Below are positions 46,007 to 55,315 of a stretch of DNA of 64,000 bases, one piece after another. This stretch comes from an uncultured Leucobacter sp. (GTDB taxonomy: Bacteria > Actinomycetota > Actinomycetes > Actinomycetales > Microbacteriaceae). Below the pieces are notes generated by a model. It did not search any database, was not told where the DNA came from, and saw nothing but the letters and a program-made list of their open reading frames with translations. The position numbers and the translations under genes were made by a program. The stretch is from assembly GCA_937967375.1 (NCBI GenBank), contig CALCJF010000010.1, positions 23,121 to 87,120 on the forward strand, read 5' to 3'. The stretch's first letter is position 1. Every line of letters begins with the position of its first letter.

Positions 46007-46690
46007 CTACTCCGTGGGGGCGCCGGCGCGGTAGCCCACGCCGCGAACGGTGCTCACGATGGTCGGGTGGTCGGGGTCGCGTTCGATCTTCGCACGCAGT
46101 CGCTGCACGTGCACATTCACGAGCCTGGTGTCGGCCTTGTACTGGTAGCCCCACACCTTTTCGAGCAGCACCTCGCGGGTGAACACCTGCTGCGGTTTGC
46201 GGGCGAGGATCACCAGAAGGTCGAACTCGAGCGGCGTCAGCGAGACCACCTGATCGCCCCGACGCACTTCGTGCCCCGTAACGTCGATGTCGATGTCGCC
46301 GACCCGCAGTTTCTCGCCAGCTTCTTGCTTAGGCTCGCGCAGTCGGGCACGCACGCGCGCGATCAGCTCGACGGGGTTGAACGGCTTCACCACGTAGTCG
46401 TCGGCGCCCGCCTCAAGCCCGCGCACGACGTCACCGGTGTCGCTGCGCGCGGTCAGCATGATCACCGGAACGCCCGACTCGGCACGAATGCTCGTGCACA
46501 CTTCGATGCCATCCATGCCTGGAAGCATGAGATCGAGCAACACGAGGTCGGGCCTCGACTCGCGAAACTTCTCGACAGCAGAAGGCCCGTCTGCGGCGAA
46601 CACGGTCTCAAACCCTTCGCCCTGCAGCACCATCCCGAGCATCTCGGACAGCGCGCGGTCGTCGTCAACCACCAGAATGCGTGCGCTCAT
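46007..46690 (-). CDS. mtrA: Response regulator MtrA
   Basis: This 227-residue OmpR-family regulator has the phospho-acceptor Asp53 (LLDLMLPGMDG) and VKPFNP. The winged helix is VSLTPLEFDLLVILARKPQ to VHVQRLRAKIERDPDHPTIV. It matches MtrA closely, which controls cell-wall hydrolases and replication-linked genes. The ATG is preceded by CATAAT 6 nt away, and a GGGAG too close to serve as ribosome site, so the mRNA is probably leaderless. Confidence 0.96.
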   Translation of the reverse strand: MSARILVVDDDRALSEMLGMVLQGEGFETVFAADGPSAVEKFRESRPDLVLLDLMLPGMDGIEVCTSIRAESGVPVIMLTARSDTGDVVRGLEAGADDYVVKPFNPVELIARVRARLREPKQEAGEKLRVGDIDIDVTGHEVRRGDQVVSLTPLEFDLLVILARKPQQVFTREVLLEKVWGYQYKADTRLVNVHVQRLRAKIERDPDHPTIVSTVRGVGYRAGAPTE

Positions 46691-46702
46691 GCTCCCATTA
46701 TG
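46691..46702 (-). promoter_or_regulatory. Leaderless-type promoter of mtrA
   Basis: On the minus strand CATAAT (46702-46697) lies 6 nt before the mtrA ATG, at the distance of a -10 hexamer for an mRNA beginning at the start codon. Confidence 0.5.
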
Positions 46703-46766
46703 GCCGAGTCAGGTGCGTTCGCGGCTCAGCTCGTGCCTTTCGCGCAAACTGGCTGCCTTCGAGGGC

Positions 46767-47216
46767 TCAGAAATGATCGAAGCGGCCCGATGCGATCTCC
46801 CACGGCGCTCGCCCGAGATATTCGCACACCGCGCGGTGCACGCAGTGCCCGATGAAGAGGCGGCGGTGCTCGTCGTCATCGACGTGCAAGCCTTTCGCGC
46901 GTTGGATCGGCATGCGGTAGAGCACGATAGTGCGATCGGCGCGGTCGATCGAGTAGAACAGGGGCTGCTCGCTCATACCGGCGCCCCGGCCCATCGGCGC
47001 AGTTGCGAAGCCGATGCGCACGCCGCGCAGTTCGTCGCCGACCTCTTGTCGCAGCAATTCGAGGGCTGCCCTGGCGGCGATCTCGAAGCGGGCGACCCGT
47101 GCGTCAGGGTTCGGCAGTTGCGGGCCGGTCAGCGAGGAGCGAATCGGCCGACGCCCATGGCGACGGCTCGGCCGCGCGGGCGGCTCAACCTTCGCTTTTT
47201 TCTCTCTTCCGAACAC
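46767..47216 (-). CDS. Small conserved protein, Rv3259-like 'metallopeptidase family'
   Basis: This 149-residue protein starts with a basic stretch. TIVLYRMPIQRAK and the helix IGHCVHRAVCEYLG resemble the small actinobacterial family annotated as metallopeptidase-like and represented by Rv3259, which lies beside DUF3499 genes. The zincin HExxH is replaced by HCVHR, so protease activity is doubtful. The start is GTG 47216, with GGGAG close by. It stands between mtrA and the DUF3499 gene. Function is unknown. Confidence 0.65.
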   Translation of the reverse strand: MFGREKKAKVEPPARPSRRHGRRPIRSSLTGPQLPNPDARVARFEIAARAALELLRQEVGDELRGVRIGFATAPMGRGAGMSEQPLFYSIDRADRTIVLYRMPIQRAKGLHVDDDEHRRLFIGHCVHRAVCEYLGRAPWEIASGRFDHF

Positions 47217-47278
47217 GCTCCCAGTCTATGGGGCGCGCCTTCGATGTCTCGCTTACCGCGTGCTCACCCGTCCCATAC

Positions 47279-47596
47279 TCACTCGCGCGAAGGGTCGTGT
47301 CGCATGAGCTGCCACCCCTCGGGCGGCGTGAGCGCCTCGCTGTGCCGCTCGCACAGGTCGAGCGCGGGCGGCGTGCGTTCCGGGCTCAGCGGCCCCACTG
47401 CCATCAGGCGATCCGTGTAGTCGGCGGTGAGTGTGTGGGTTGCGACCGCGCCGCAGCCGACCCGGGCGCAGAGGCGAGCATCGCTGCGGTCGCCCGACTG
47501 GGGCGACTCGTCAGCGCGGGGCGGCTCGCTCACTCCGAGTGCATCGTCACCCGAGGGCAGTCCGTCGCCGGGGTGCCGATCCTCACCCAAAATCAT
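47279..47596 (-). CDS. DUF3499 protein
   Basis: This is a 105-residue protein. After a variable acidic start it has the DUF3499 core: LCARVGCGAVATHTLTADY, a middle TDRLMAVGPLSPER and CERHSEALTPPEGWQL. The cysteine and histidine positions suggest a metal site. The family is confined to actinobacteria and lies near whiB2 and manA/manB genes; its role is unknown. The ATG at 47596 is the most likely start, but the ribosome site is weak. Confidence 0.82.
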   Translation of the reverse strand: MILGEDRHPGDGLPSGDDALGVSEPPRADESPQSGDRSDARLCARVGCGAVATHTLTADYTDRLMAVGPLSPERTPPALDLCERHSEALTPPEGWQLMRHDPSRE

Positions 47597-47616
47597 GCTC
47601 GCACCGCTGCCCAACG

Positions 47617-49020
47617 TTACCGCGGGTAGACCGTAATTGCCGCCCGCCGCTCGATCGGCGCGAGCACTGGGTACCCAGCGATGTTCGGGCCGCTCACCAC
47701 TCGAACCCCCGCTGAAATCGGCTGCGAGCTGGTCACCCACACCTGGCCGCGCGCTTCGACGGGCATCGCGGCACCGGCAGGTACCGTCACAGTCTTCAGT
47801 TTCGCGTCGCCTTCGGTCTCGATTTCGACGTTCGCGTCGGCATCGCCGGTGTTCGCGAGCACGAGCTGCCCCCCGAGCACCACCGCGACGGCGACCTTGG
47901 TGTCGGCCGGCAGCGTGGGCGCCGGGGCAAACCAAGCGTTATCGTGCGCCGGCGGTGCGTCGGCCGTGCCGAGCACTCCAGCGACCACGGGCACGGTCGC
48001 GTCGATCGTCACGGCCTGGGCGTCTAGCGGCCAGGTTTGCACAGAGAGCTCGGCGACGACTCCGGCTTCGACATCGATAGTGCCGAGGCTCTGCGAGGAT
48101 CCGTCGGCCTTCAGCGCACGCACCGTAGCGGTGCCGGCCCCCTCGGGTGACAGCACGCGCACGAGCACCGGGTAAGGATCCGCGTCGGGCGCGGCCCCGT
48201 CGGTGGCGTGCTCGTCTGAGCTGAAGTTGGCGACGCCAGGCACCACGAGCGAGGTCGCTGGTGCCAGTTGCCTCGTGACCGTGTCGACGGCGAACGAGCG
48301 AATGTCGACGGTCTGTGAGGCGCCAAGCGCCGCAGTCACCGCGGCGCCCGTACTTTCGACGCGCACGGCGATTCGTTCGCGATCGGGCGCGTAGCCGCCG
48401 AGCGAAACGATGCGCTGCGAGTTCGCGGGCACGAGCACACCAGTGGCGCGCGACGAGTCGGCCTGACCGTTCTCGTCGAAGAGCGACACCTGCACGGTCG
48501 CCGGCACCTCGAAAGAGTTGCCGAGCACCAGGGTGAGCGACTGGCCCAGCTTTGTGCCCCCGCCGACGAGCCACTGCTCGTGCACCGGTTCGGCGCAGCT
48601 CGAGGCGGTGAGCCCCTGCAGCGTGCTTCCGCCAACCTGCTGCAACTCTGCGGCCGCGAGGTTGTCGTTTGCCGAGCCCTGCACCACGAGCGGAGCTGTG
48701 CCGTCGGCCTGCTCACGGGCGAGCTCGCCTTGCTCGAGAGGTTCGCCGGTGACAACCGTCGTTGACGCACCACTCGGAATGGCCGCGGTCGGGCGCGAGG
48801 GGTCGGCGCCGAGTTCGGCGAACGCACCCGTGCAGATCAGCGAGAAGGTCGCGTTCTGGTTTGTGTCTGCTGCGACGGCGACCACGCCGCGCTCAACGGA
48901 TGGAAGGGCGACGACTCCTGAGCCGAGCACCGCCGCGGCCGCGATAGAGACGCCGATGATGACGACTCCGGTAGCCGCTCGCGCGCCGCCGCGCAGCATG
49001 CGCTTCGATTGCTCGCTCAT
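47617..49020 (-). CDS. DUF5719 secreted/membrane-anchored protein
   Basis: This 467-residue protein has one N-terminal membrane helix (GVVIIGVSIAAAAVLGSGVV) and a long extracytoplasmic beta-rich part of the DUF5719 type, with recurring VLxNxGDADANVEIE-like strands. It overlaps the upstream glycosyltransferase gene by ATGA (49017-49020). The family accompanies this glycosyltransferase in many actinobacteria, so the two probably act together on a cell-wall glycan. No enzymatic residues are evident. Confidence 0.8.
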   Translation of the reverse strand: MSEQSKRMLRGGARAATGVVIIGVSIAAAAVLGSGVVALPSVERGVVAVAADTNQNATFSLICTGAFAELGADPSRPTAAIPSGASTTVVTGEPLEQGELAREQADGTAPLVVQGSANDNLAAAELQQVGGSTLQGLTASSCAEPVHEQWLVGGGTKLGQSLTLVLGNSFEVPATVQVSLFDENGQADSSRATGVLVPANSQRIVSLGGYAPDRERIAVRVESTGAAVTAALGASQTVDIRSFAVDTVTRQLAPATSLVVPGVANFSSDEHATDGAAPDADPYPVLVRVLSPEGAGTATVRALKADGSSQSLGTIDVEAGVVAELSVQTWPLDAQAVTIDATVPVVAGVLGTADAPPAHDNAWFAPAPTLPADTKVAVAVVLGGQLVLANTGDADANVEIETEGDAKLKTVTVPAGAAMPVEARGQVWVTSSQPISAGVRVVSGPNIAGYPVLAPIERRAAITVYPR

Positions 49021-52000
49021 CGTTCGCCCCCCTCGGTCGTGTCAGGCTCGGCGGGGCGCAAGAACTTCGGCAGTTTGTTCATCGGGTGATCGCTCGGTAC
49101 TTCTGGCGTTGGATCAGGCATCGCCTCGCGTGCGGTGGGCGCGGAATCGGCATGCTCGACGTCTGCTGGTGCATGTTCGGCGTCTGCTGGTGCATGTTCG
49201 GAGGGCGCCGCCTCTGCGTTCGCTGCGCCAGTGGGCGCCGCAGTTTCCGGTTCTGCCGGCGCTGAGTCAGTCAGCACTGACTCGGCGGCTTCCGTTTCTG
49301 CAGCTTCCGTTTCTGCAGCTTGCGCTTCGGCGCGTTCCAGTTCAGCCGCCTCGGCACCCTCAGGGTCCGGGGCTTCACCAACAGGTGGCACCGCCGCGCC
49401 CTTCTTGCGTCGTCGCTCGGGCCGTTCGACCACCTCTCCGGTGGGAAGCGCAAGCAGCAGCATCGCTCCGAGCACGACAATCTGGGCCCACCACAGCAGG
49501 CTCCCGAAGAGTCGATTGCTGATGCCCGCGATCCATGAGGGGCCGCTGTCGTCGTCGGTCTGCGCGCTCGGGTCACCCTCTGCGGTGACGCGCCACAGGA
49601 GCCCGTGCGCGGTCTGGCCGGCTCCTTCGAGCGCGGTTTGCTGGTCGAACGCCGACTGCAACTGTGAGCGCTCGGTCGATTCGCCAGCAGTCTTCAGCAG
49701 CACGAAACCGATGTCGTTTGCAGTCAGTACCTCTTGAGTGCGGGCCTCGTCGCCGGTGCTCGCAAGCGCACCAACGATCAGCGCGAGCTGTTCATCTTGC
49801 TCGGTCACGCTGCTCGGCACCGCGGCAGTGCGCAGCTCGTCGAGACGCACGCCCGAACCTGTCACGATCTCGGCGCGCACCGACTGCGGCCCTGCGGCAG
49901 ACAGCACGAGGGTGCGCAGCCCAGCGTCTTCGGCACCGGCCGCCTGCACCAGCGCGGGCATCTGCGCGTCGCCCGCAACGATTCCGGTGTTCGCGGTCGC
50001 AAGTTTCACGCCGATTGGAGCAACGGCGACGAGCGCCATCACCAGACCGACCGCGACCACCGGCGCGGCCGCCTTGCGCAGCACGCTGGTTCCGACTGCG
50101 GCGAGGCCGAGCACCGAGATCCAGTACACGGCGAGACCCGAACCTGTCCAAAGGGTCACAGCGTCGCCACCGATGCTGAGCAGTTGCAGTTTCGAGGCGC
50201 CGACCGCGGTGAGCAGGCCCACACCACCGAGCACGGCGTGCAGCACGGTGAAGTGCACGCGGCCGGTGATCAGGCCGAGCGCTGCGAGCAGCACAATTGG
50301 CAGCAGCAAGAAACCGACGAGCAGCGTCGCTGGCAGCGCGTCGAGCCCGAGGCTATGAAAAATGCCGCCCCAGCCGTCGAGCCCGAACTCGGGAAAACCG
50401 AGCAGCAGCTGCCAGGTATTTGCCGGAGCAAACGGGGCCCGAATACCTGGGTCAAGCAGTAGGTCGAGCGGGTTCGCCCCACGCAAGAGCATGAGCAGCT
50501 TGGGGGCGAAGAGCGCAAGCGGAGCGATCGCAATCGAGAGTACGCGCGCAGTGCCGCGGGGCGATCCAGCGATACCGACAATCAACAGCACGACCGCAGC
50601 CGGAATCAGCACGGGTGCGCAGGCAAGCGCTACCGCGGCCAGCAGCGAGGCGGTGCCCGCCCAGCTCCAAGATTCACGCGCCCGAGTCGCGGCGAGCAGC
50701 AGCCACGGCAACACGACCGCGAGAATGAGGGTCGGCAGCCGGCCTGCGCTCATCGAGCCAAGTAGCACCGGACTGAGTGCCCACGCAAGCGCGAGCAGCG
50801 CGCGCCCGGCGGAGTTCTTGGTGAGCTGGGCGGCCCAGATCCAGCCGCCGAGCGACGCGAGTGGGATCGCGGTCACCAGCATCAGCACGACGCCGTGCGA
50901 TGGGTTCCAGAACGTCAGGATGCCGAGCAGGGCGAGCACCCAGGTGAAAGGATCGGCGGGCACACCGTCTGCGGTGCGCGTGTTCGCCCAGAGCTCGCCG
51001 AGCGGGCTCAGCGGCGCAAGCGCTCCGCCCGTCAGGCTGATTTGGGTGATGGCCCACCAGGTGAGGGCGATCGTGATGAGCACGCTCGCGAGCAGCACTG
51101 CAAGACCGCCAGACGAGATGAAGTGCAGTTCGTCGCGCAGGCGTCCCTGCGACACGAGAATCGCTTCGCGGTCGATCATGCGCGCGGTGCGCACCGTCTT
51201 CGGGTCAACACGCAGCGGCTTTACCGCACCCCAACCCGAGCTGTTCGCGTCGCGAACTCTGCGACGCGACGCGACTACTGATCCCGGAGTGAAAAACACC
51301 TTGAGAGCCGACGAAAACTCGCCCCACATATGGCCCGGCTGCTCACGGATGAGCGCCCAGGCGACGCGCAGCACAGCTAGCAGGGGCAGGCCGAGCCACA
51401 TGAAGAACGCGGCGATCGCTGGCGCGTAGGCGATGCGCCGGTGCAACTGCGCGGTTCGGGCCTCGCGATGCGCCGTGCGCATGACGCGGCGCGAACGCTC
51501 AATGCGTGGGCCGGCAACCCCGAGCTGCGCGAACCGCACGCGCGAGGTGGGGGCGACGACCACGCGAAAACCCGCAAGGCGTGCACGTACGCTCAAATCG
51601 AGACCGTCGTCGTAGACGGCATATGCGGGATCGAAGCCCTCGAGCTGGTGCCAGACGTCGGAGCGCACCAGCATGCCGACGGGGCCGACACCCAGCACGT
51701 CTTGCAGGTGATCGTACTGCTGCTGATCGCGCTCTTGCCTGCGCAACAGCCAGCGCTCGCCCCGGTGGGTGAGGCTCTGACCGAGCTCGATGATACGGTC
51801 GGGGTGATCCCAGCTCAGCAGCTTCGGGCCAGCGATCGCCACCGACGGGGCGCGCTGCACGGTTGAGAGAATCTCGGCGAGGGCACGCGGTTCTGGGGCG
51901 GAGTCTTCGCTGAGCAGCCAGAACCAGTCCTGGGTCTGCTCTGCGGGCGAGGCCGTCTCGGCCCCACCTGTCTGCTCGCGCGAAATCGGTGACGGGTCTG

Positions 52001-52241
52001 AGGGAACGGCCGCGATCCCCTGCTGCACCGCACCACCGAACGACACGATGTTCTGGGTCGACACAACCCCGGTGATGCCTTCTCGCGTGCGCAGCTCGTG
52101 CGCAATGCTTTCTCGGCCGCCATTGACGACCGCGATCACGCGATCGGGCTGTCGCGTCTGTGCGGCAATGGCCGCTAGGGTCTCGTCGAGCCACTCGCCG
52201 CCGTGCCTGGCGACGAGAATGGCGGTCACTCTGGTGCGCAT
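49017..52241 (-). CDS. Large membrane glycosyltransferase, GT2 N-terminus
   Basis: This is a 1074-residue protein. Residues 1-280 form a GT-A domain (TAILVARHGGEWLDETLAAI, WLLSEDSAPEP, YAVYDDGLDLSVRARLAGF). About a dozen membrane helices and an extracytoplasmic segment follow. The last 150 residues are a low-complexity cytoplasmic tail rich in Ala, Glu, Pro and Ser. The architecture fits actinobacterial GT2 proteins of the whiB2-mtrA region, presumed to transfer sugars to a cell-wall polymer. TAGGCT lies 9 nt before the ATG and no ribosome site is visible. The donor sugar is unknown. Confidence 0.84.
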   Translation of the reverse strand: MRTRVTAILVARHGGEWLDETLAAIAAQTRQPDRVIAVVNGGRESIAHELRTREGITGVVSTQNIVSFGGAVQQGIAAVPSDPSPISREQTGGAETASPAEQTQDWFWLLSEDSAPEPRALAEILSTVQRAPSVAIAGPKLLSWDHPDRIIELGQSLTHRGERWLLRRQERDQQQYDHLQDVLGVGPVGMLVRSDVWHQLEGFDPAYAVYDDGLDLSVRARLAGFRVVVAPTSRVRFAQLGVAGPRIERSRRVMRTAHREARTAQLHRRIAYAPAIAAFFMWLGLPLLAVLRVAWALIREQPGHMWGEFSSALKVFFTPGSVVASRRRVRDANSSGWGAVKPLRVDPKTVRTARMIDREAILVSQGRLRDELHFISSGGLAVLLASVLITIALTWWAITQISLTGGALAPLSPLGELWANTRTADGVPADPFTWVLALLGILTFWNPSHGVVLMLVTAIPLASLGGWIWAAQLTKNSAGRALLALAWALSPVLLGSMSAGRLPTLILAVVLPWLLLAATRARESWSWAGTASLLAAVALACAPVLIPAAVVLLIVGIAGSPRGTARVLSIAIAPLALFAPKLLMLLRGANPLDLLLDPGIRAPFAPANTWQLLLGFPEFGLDGWGGIFHSLGLDALPATLLVGFLLLPIVLLAALGLITGRVHFTVLHAVLGGVGLLTAVGASKLQLLSIGGDAVTLWTGSGLAVYWISVLGLAAVGTSVLRKAAAPVVAVGLVMALVAVAPIGVKLATANTGIVAGDAQMPALVQAAGAEDAGLRTLVLSAAGPQSVRAEIVTGSGVRLDELRTAAVPSSVTEQDEQLALIVGALASTGDEARTQEVLTANDIGFVLLKTAGESTERSQLQSAFDQQTALEGAGQTAHGLLWRVTAEGDPSAQTDDDSGPSWIAGISNRLFGSLLWWAQIVVLGAMLLLALPTGEVVERPERRRKKGAAVPPVGEAPDPEGAEAAELERAEAQAAETEAAETEAAESVLTDSAPAEPETAAPTGAANAEAAPSEHAPADAEHAPADVEHADSAPTAREAMPDPTPEVPSDHPMNKLPKFLRPAEPDTTEGGER
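49160..49317 (-). repeat. Microrepeats in the low-complexity glycosyltransferase tail
   Basis: A 21-bp unit (CGTCTGCTGGTGCATGTTCG plus one G) occurs twice in tandem at 49160-49201. A 15-bp unit (GCTTCCGTTTCTGCA) occurs twice at 49288-49317. Both keep the frame and encode Ala/Glu-rich heptads or pentads, so tail length can vary by slippage. Confidence 0.8.
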
Positions 52242-52319
52242 AACAACGTCAGCCTAAGTGGCGGCGGGTGTGCTTTCTTCGCGGCGTGCCGCGCAGGGCC
52301 AAATACACAGCCGAATCGC

Positions 52320-52355
52320 GCGGGGGTCGCGACCAAATCTGGCCGCGACCCCCGC
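52320..52355. terminator. Terminator hairpin after the LPXTG protein gene
   Basis: GCGGGGGTCGCG (52320-52331) and CGCGACCCCCGC (52344-52355) form a perfect 12-bp stem with a 12-nt loop, 53 bp past the stop codon of the choice-of-anchor G gene. It separates that gene from the glycosyltransferase promoter. Confidence 0.8.
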
Positions 52356-52408
52356 TCTGCTTGCCCGCAATGAAACCTAGGTCATTTAGCGGGCAAGCCC
52401 GAGATTGG

Positions 52409-54511
52409 TCAGCTTCGACGCGAGCGGGCCACGAAGAGCGTGCCGCCGGCCGCAAGCAGCACTAGTCCGACTGCACCGAACCACAGTGGTGCTGAATCCG
52501 ACCCGGTGGTGGGGAGCGCCGTCTTCGGAGCAACCGGAGCGATGACGGGCATCACCTTCACCGAATCGCTTCGCACCACTTCGCCCTGCGTTGCAATCAG
52601 GGTGAGCACTCCGCTGGGCGTTCCGCCGGGAACCGTCCATGTCGTTGCGATCGAACCATCTGCGGCCGGCATCGCGACGAGCGGTGCCCCAACCGGGTTG
52701 TTCGAGGCATCGACAAAGGCGAGGGTCACCTGGCCACCAGCGGGATCCCAACCGGCACCCTGGATCGTCACCGAGCTGCCTGCCTTCACCTCGACCTCGA
52801 CCGCATTGACCGAGGGGTTTGCGGCCGCGAGCACTGTCGAAGAAGCGAGGCCAATGTGAGCCTGATTCGAGCCGGGCAAGGTGGGCAGCATCGTCACGCC
52901 GAGAGCCCTCACCGTGAACGAGTCGGCTCCAAGGTCACCGACCGTGGGCTGCTGGTTCACGACCACAGTTGCGAGCGAGGGCATGAGCCCGTCGAAAGCG
53001 CTGGTGATGCGCTGGTAGGCGTCTGCGACCACCGTGTCGACCTCTGCAATGACCTGATCTTCAGCGTCGGTCAGCGCATCCATCAGCGGGCTCGCGATCG
53101 CTGCGATCGCAGTTGGGGCGAGCGTCGGCACTGCGAGATTAATGACGGCGATGGCTCCGCTCACGATGCTTGATGTCGGCGTCGGGCAGTTTCCGAAAAA
53201 AAGCGGCCCGGCGCAGCTCGGAAGCCCCGGGGCCTGCGCAAGAGATGAGCTGAACGCGCTAGTACCGTTCGCGAAGTCGTCGAGGCTGCCCGAGCCGCTC
53301 AGTGTGCCCGAGGCAACGGTCAGGCCGTTCAAGTTCGGGGTGAGTGTGCTAGTTGCGGCAACCACCTCGACGTCTACACCCATCCCGAGCTGCGTCGCAT
53401 GGAGCGCGCTCAGGACACCGCCCGCGAAGAGCGGAGTCGTCTTCGAGAGCGCGTTTGCGACCGCCGCCGAGATTGCCGTCATGTTTGCCGACGTGAAGAC
53501 TTCGGTGTTCGCGGCAAGGCCATTCGCGCTACCGCCGAGAAGCTGCGCGAGATCGATCGCGATCTCACCGGTGTTCAGATTCACCGTCGCAATGCCGTCA
53601 TCGCTGACGACCACCACGCCACCCGGCGTGTTCATCACGTCGCTCACCACGTTGTCGAAGTTCGGCGCAGTGACCGTCAAGGCGATGTCGCCGAGTTTCA
53701 GCGTGCCGACATTATTGACTGCGATATCTGGGATCGTGCCGGCGGGCAGGTCGACCACACCGCCCGGTGCAAGCACCTCGAGCGCTTCTTTTGCGAGCAC
53801 GGTGGCCCCCTGCAGCGTCGTGTCGATCACGCTTGGCAGCTGCTGCAGCAGTGGGCTCGTCAGCTCAAGGCTCAGACCCTCGAGGCGGTAGTCGCCGCTT
53901 GCCCCGCCGTAGGCGTCGGCCACAGCGCGGCTGGCGACAGAGTCGACCTCAAGATCTATCTGACTGAGCACCTCGCGGGTCAGCGACGAGACCCCGAGCG
54001 CGTCAAATGCCGCACCCAGGTTGACGGTTGATCCCCCGGCCGAGGCCTCGGTGAACGCACCGGTGTTTGCGTCAACTGCGCCATTGGCAGAGACCGCCGA
54101 GAGCACGTTTACGCTGCTGGAGTAGCCGACAATGTCAGCCTGGTTCACTGCAAGAAGCCCTGCGGGCGCAGAGGGGTCGAAGACGAGCGGCACGTCGTGT
54201 GCCAAGCCGCTGTTCACCAGCGAGACCTGGTCGATCAGCGCGTCGTATGCCGCTGCGTCGAACGTTGTGCTCTGCGCCGCAGGGCCACCTGGAGTTGCAG
54301 CGTAGCTACCGGCGAGTTCGGCTGCGCTGAGATCGAGCCCGCTGGCGGTCACGAACTGGGAGGAGGCTTCAGAAGGGTCTCCGGTTGTCGCTGATGCCGG
54401 AGCCACGGCCCCGAACACGACCAGCGCGCCGACGCTCAGCGATGCCGTGCTCAATGTCAGGCCGCGGGCGAACCCCCGACCGCCCGAACGAAATGGACGC
54501 AAAGTACTCAT
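52409..54511 (-). CDS. Choice-of-anchor G family LPXTG surface protein
   Basis: This 700-residue secreted protein has a signal peptide (ALVVFGAVAPASA), then a long domain with the features of the choice-of-anchor G family (ADIVGYSSSVNVLSAVSANG). A single Ig-like domain follows near 590-670. The C-terminus has LPTTG, a membrane helix and ARSRRS. It should be attached to the wall by a housekeeping sortase encoded elsewhere. AGAGGAG precedes the ATG at 54511; the frame stays open upstream but without a start signal. It interrupts the otherwise conserved whiB2-to-glycosyltransferase order. Function is unknown. Confidence 0.84.
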   Translation of the reverse strand: MSTLRPFRSGGRGFARGLTLSTASLSVGALVVFGAVAPASATTGDPSEASSQFVTASGLDLSAAELAGSYAATPGGPAAQSTTFDAAAYDALIDQVSLVNSGLAHDVPLVFDPSAPAGLLAVNQADIVGYSSSVNVLSAVSANGAVDANTGAFTEASAGGSTVNLGAAFDALGVSSLTREVLSQIDLEVDSVASRAVADAYGGASGDYRLEGLSLELTSPLLQQLPSVIDTTLQGATVLAKEALEVLAPGGVVDLPAGTIPDIAVNNVGTLKLGDIALTVTAPNFDNVVSDVMNTPGGVVVVSDDGIATVNLNTGEIAIDLAQLLGGSANGLAANTEVFTSANMTAISAAVANALSKTTPLFAGGVLSALHATQLGMGVDVEVVAATSTLTPNLNGLTVASGTLSGSGSLDDFANGTSAFSSSLAQAPGLPSCAGPLFFGNCPTPTSSIVSGAIAVINLAVPTLAPTAIAAIASPLMDALTDAEDQVIAEVDTVVADAYQRITSAFDGLMPSLATVVVNQQPTVGDLGADSFTVRALGVTMLPTLPGSNQAHIGLASSTVLAAANPSVNAVEVEVKAGSSVTIQGAGWDPAGGQVTLAFVDASNNPVGAPLVAMPAADGSIATTWTVPGGTPSGVLTLIATQGEVVRSDSVKVMPVIAPVAPKTALPTTGSDSAPLWFGAVGLVLLAAGGTLFVARSRRS

Positions 54512-54885
54512 GTTCTCCTCTCGAGCGCAGTGCCCGAGAAAAGACGCGGCCCTGCGCAGTCGCGCGCCGCACGGCTCCCCCTGCACGGTCACGCAACTTA
54601 CCAAGTTGCCACCGCGTTGTCCGCTCAGCAACCGCCGAGCACGACTTGCATGTTGTTTGCGCGAACTGGCGCGTCTAGGCGCTAGGCGGCAGAGCAGCTC
54701 GCGTGAACAGCAGGTCGTGGCAGTTCTGATCTCTGCCTCCTGGCGCGCCTCACAAACGCACCCCGACGTACATAAATTGCCCCGCTGTACATGGTGGACA
54801 CGGCCAGAAACCCGCACTTCGGCGAAAACCATGCACTTCGGGCTCATCAAAGGATGCGCCGAAGCTCAGCGGTCAGTGGTCGCGA
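54512..54885. other. Intergenic region upstream of the LPXTG protein gene
   Basis: This 374-bp stretch lies between the whiB gene and the start of the choice-of-anchor G gene. It must contain the promoter of the latter. Apart from a partial GGCGCGTCTAGGCGC imperfect repeat near 54667, I see no gene, RNA or clear operator. Confidence 0.5.
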
Positions 54886-55203
54886 TCAGCCAGCTTCGCG
54901 GCGCAGCTTGCGACGCTCGCGCTCGCTGAGACCGCCCCAGATGCCGAAGCGCTCGTCGTTTGCCAGCGCATAGTCGAGGCATTCGCTGCGCACTTCGCAG
55001 CCCTCGCAGATGCGCTTGGCCTCGCGGGTGCTGCCGCCCTTTTCGGGGAAGAACGCCTCGGGGTCGGTCTGTGCGCACAGCGCGTCAGCCTGCCAGGCGA
55101 GGGCCTCATCATCTTCGTTCTTGCGCACACCGGGCACGCCGAGAAAGACGGGGTCGACGAACCAGTTGCCGGGAACCTGCGATCCGTTGGAGTATGGCGA
55201 CAT
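54886..55203 (-). CDS. whiB2: WhiB-family iron-sulfur regulator, WhiB2-like
   Basis: This 105-residue protein has the four cluster cysteines Cys43, Cys66, Cys69 and Cys75, the G-IWGG turn (GIWGGLSERERRKLRR) and a basic end. It is a WhiB2/WhmD-type regulator, which controls septation genes together with WhiA. The ATG at 55203 lies 10 nt after AGGAG; GTG two codons upstream is an alternative. The position near manA and DUF3499 supports WhiB2. Confidence 0.93.
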   Translation of the reverse strand: MSPYSNGSQVPGNWFVDPVFLGVPGVRKNEDDEALAWQADALCAQTDPEAFFPEKGGSTREAKRICEGCEVRSECLDYALANDERFGIWGGLSERERRKLRREAG

Positions 55204-55315
55204 CGGCACGGTACTCCTCTCGGGTTGTGTCGGACGACTGGCCTTCCACAATTACACCGGTGTAGTTCGCTCAAGTCAAGCTGAAGATCATAAAGCCTCA
55301 ACCACCACTTGAGAG

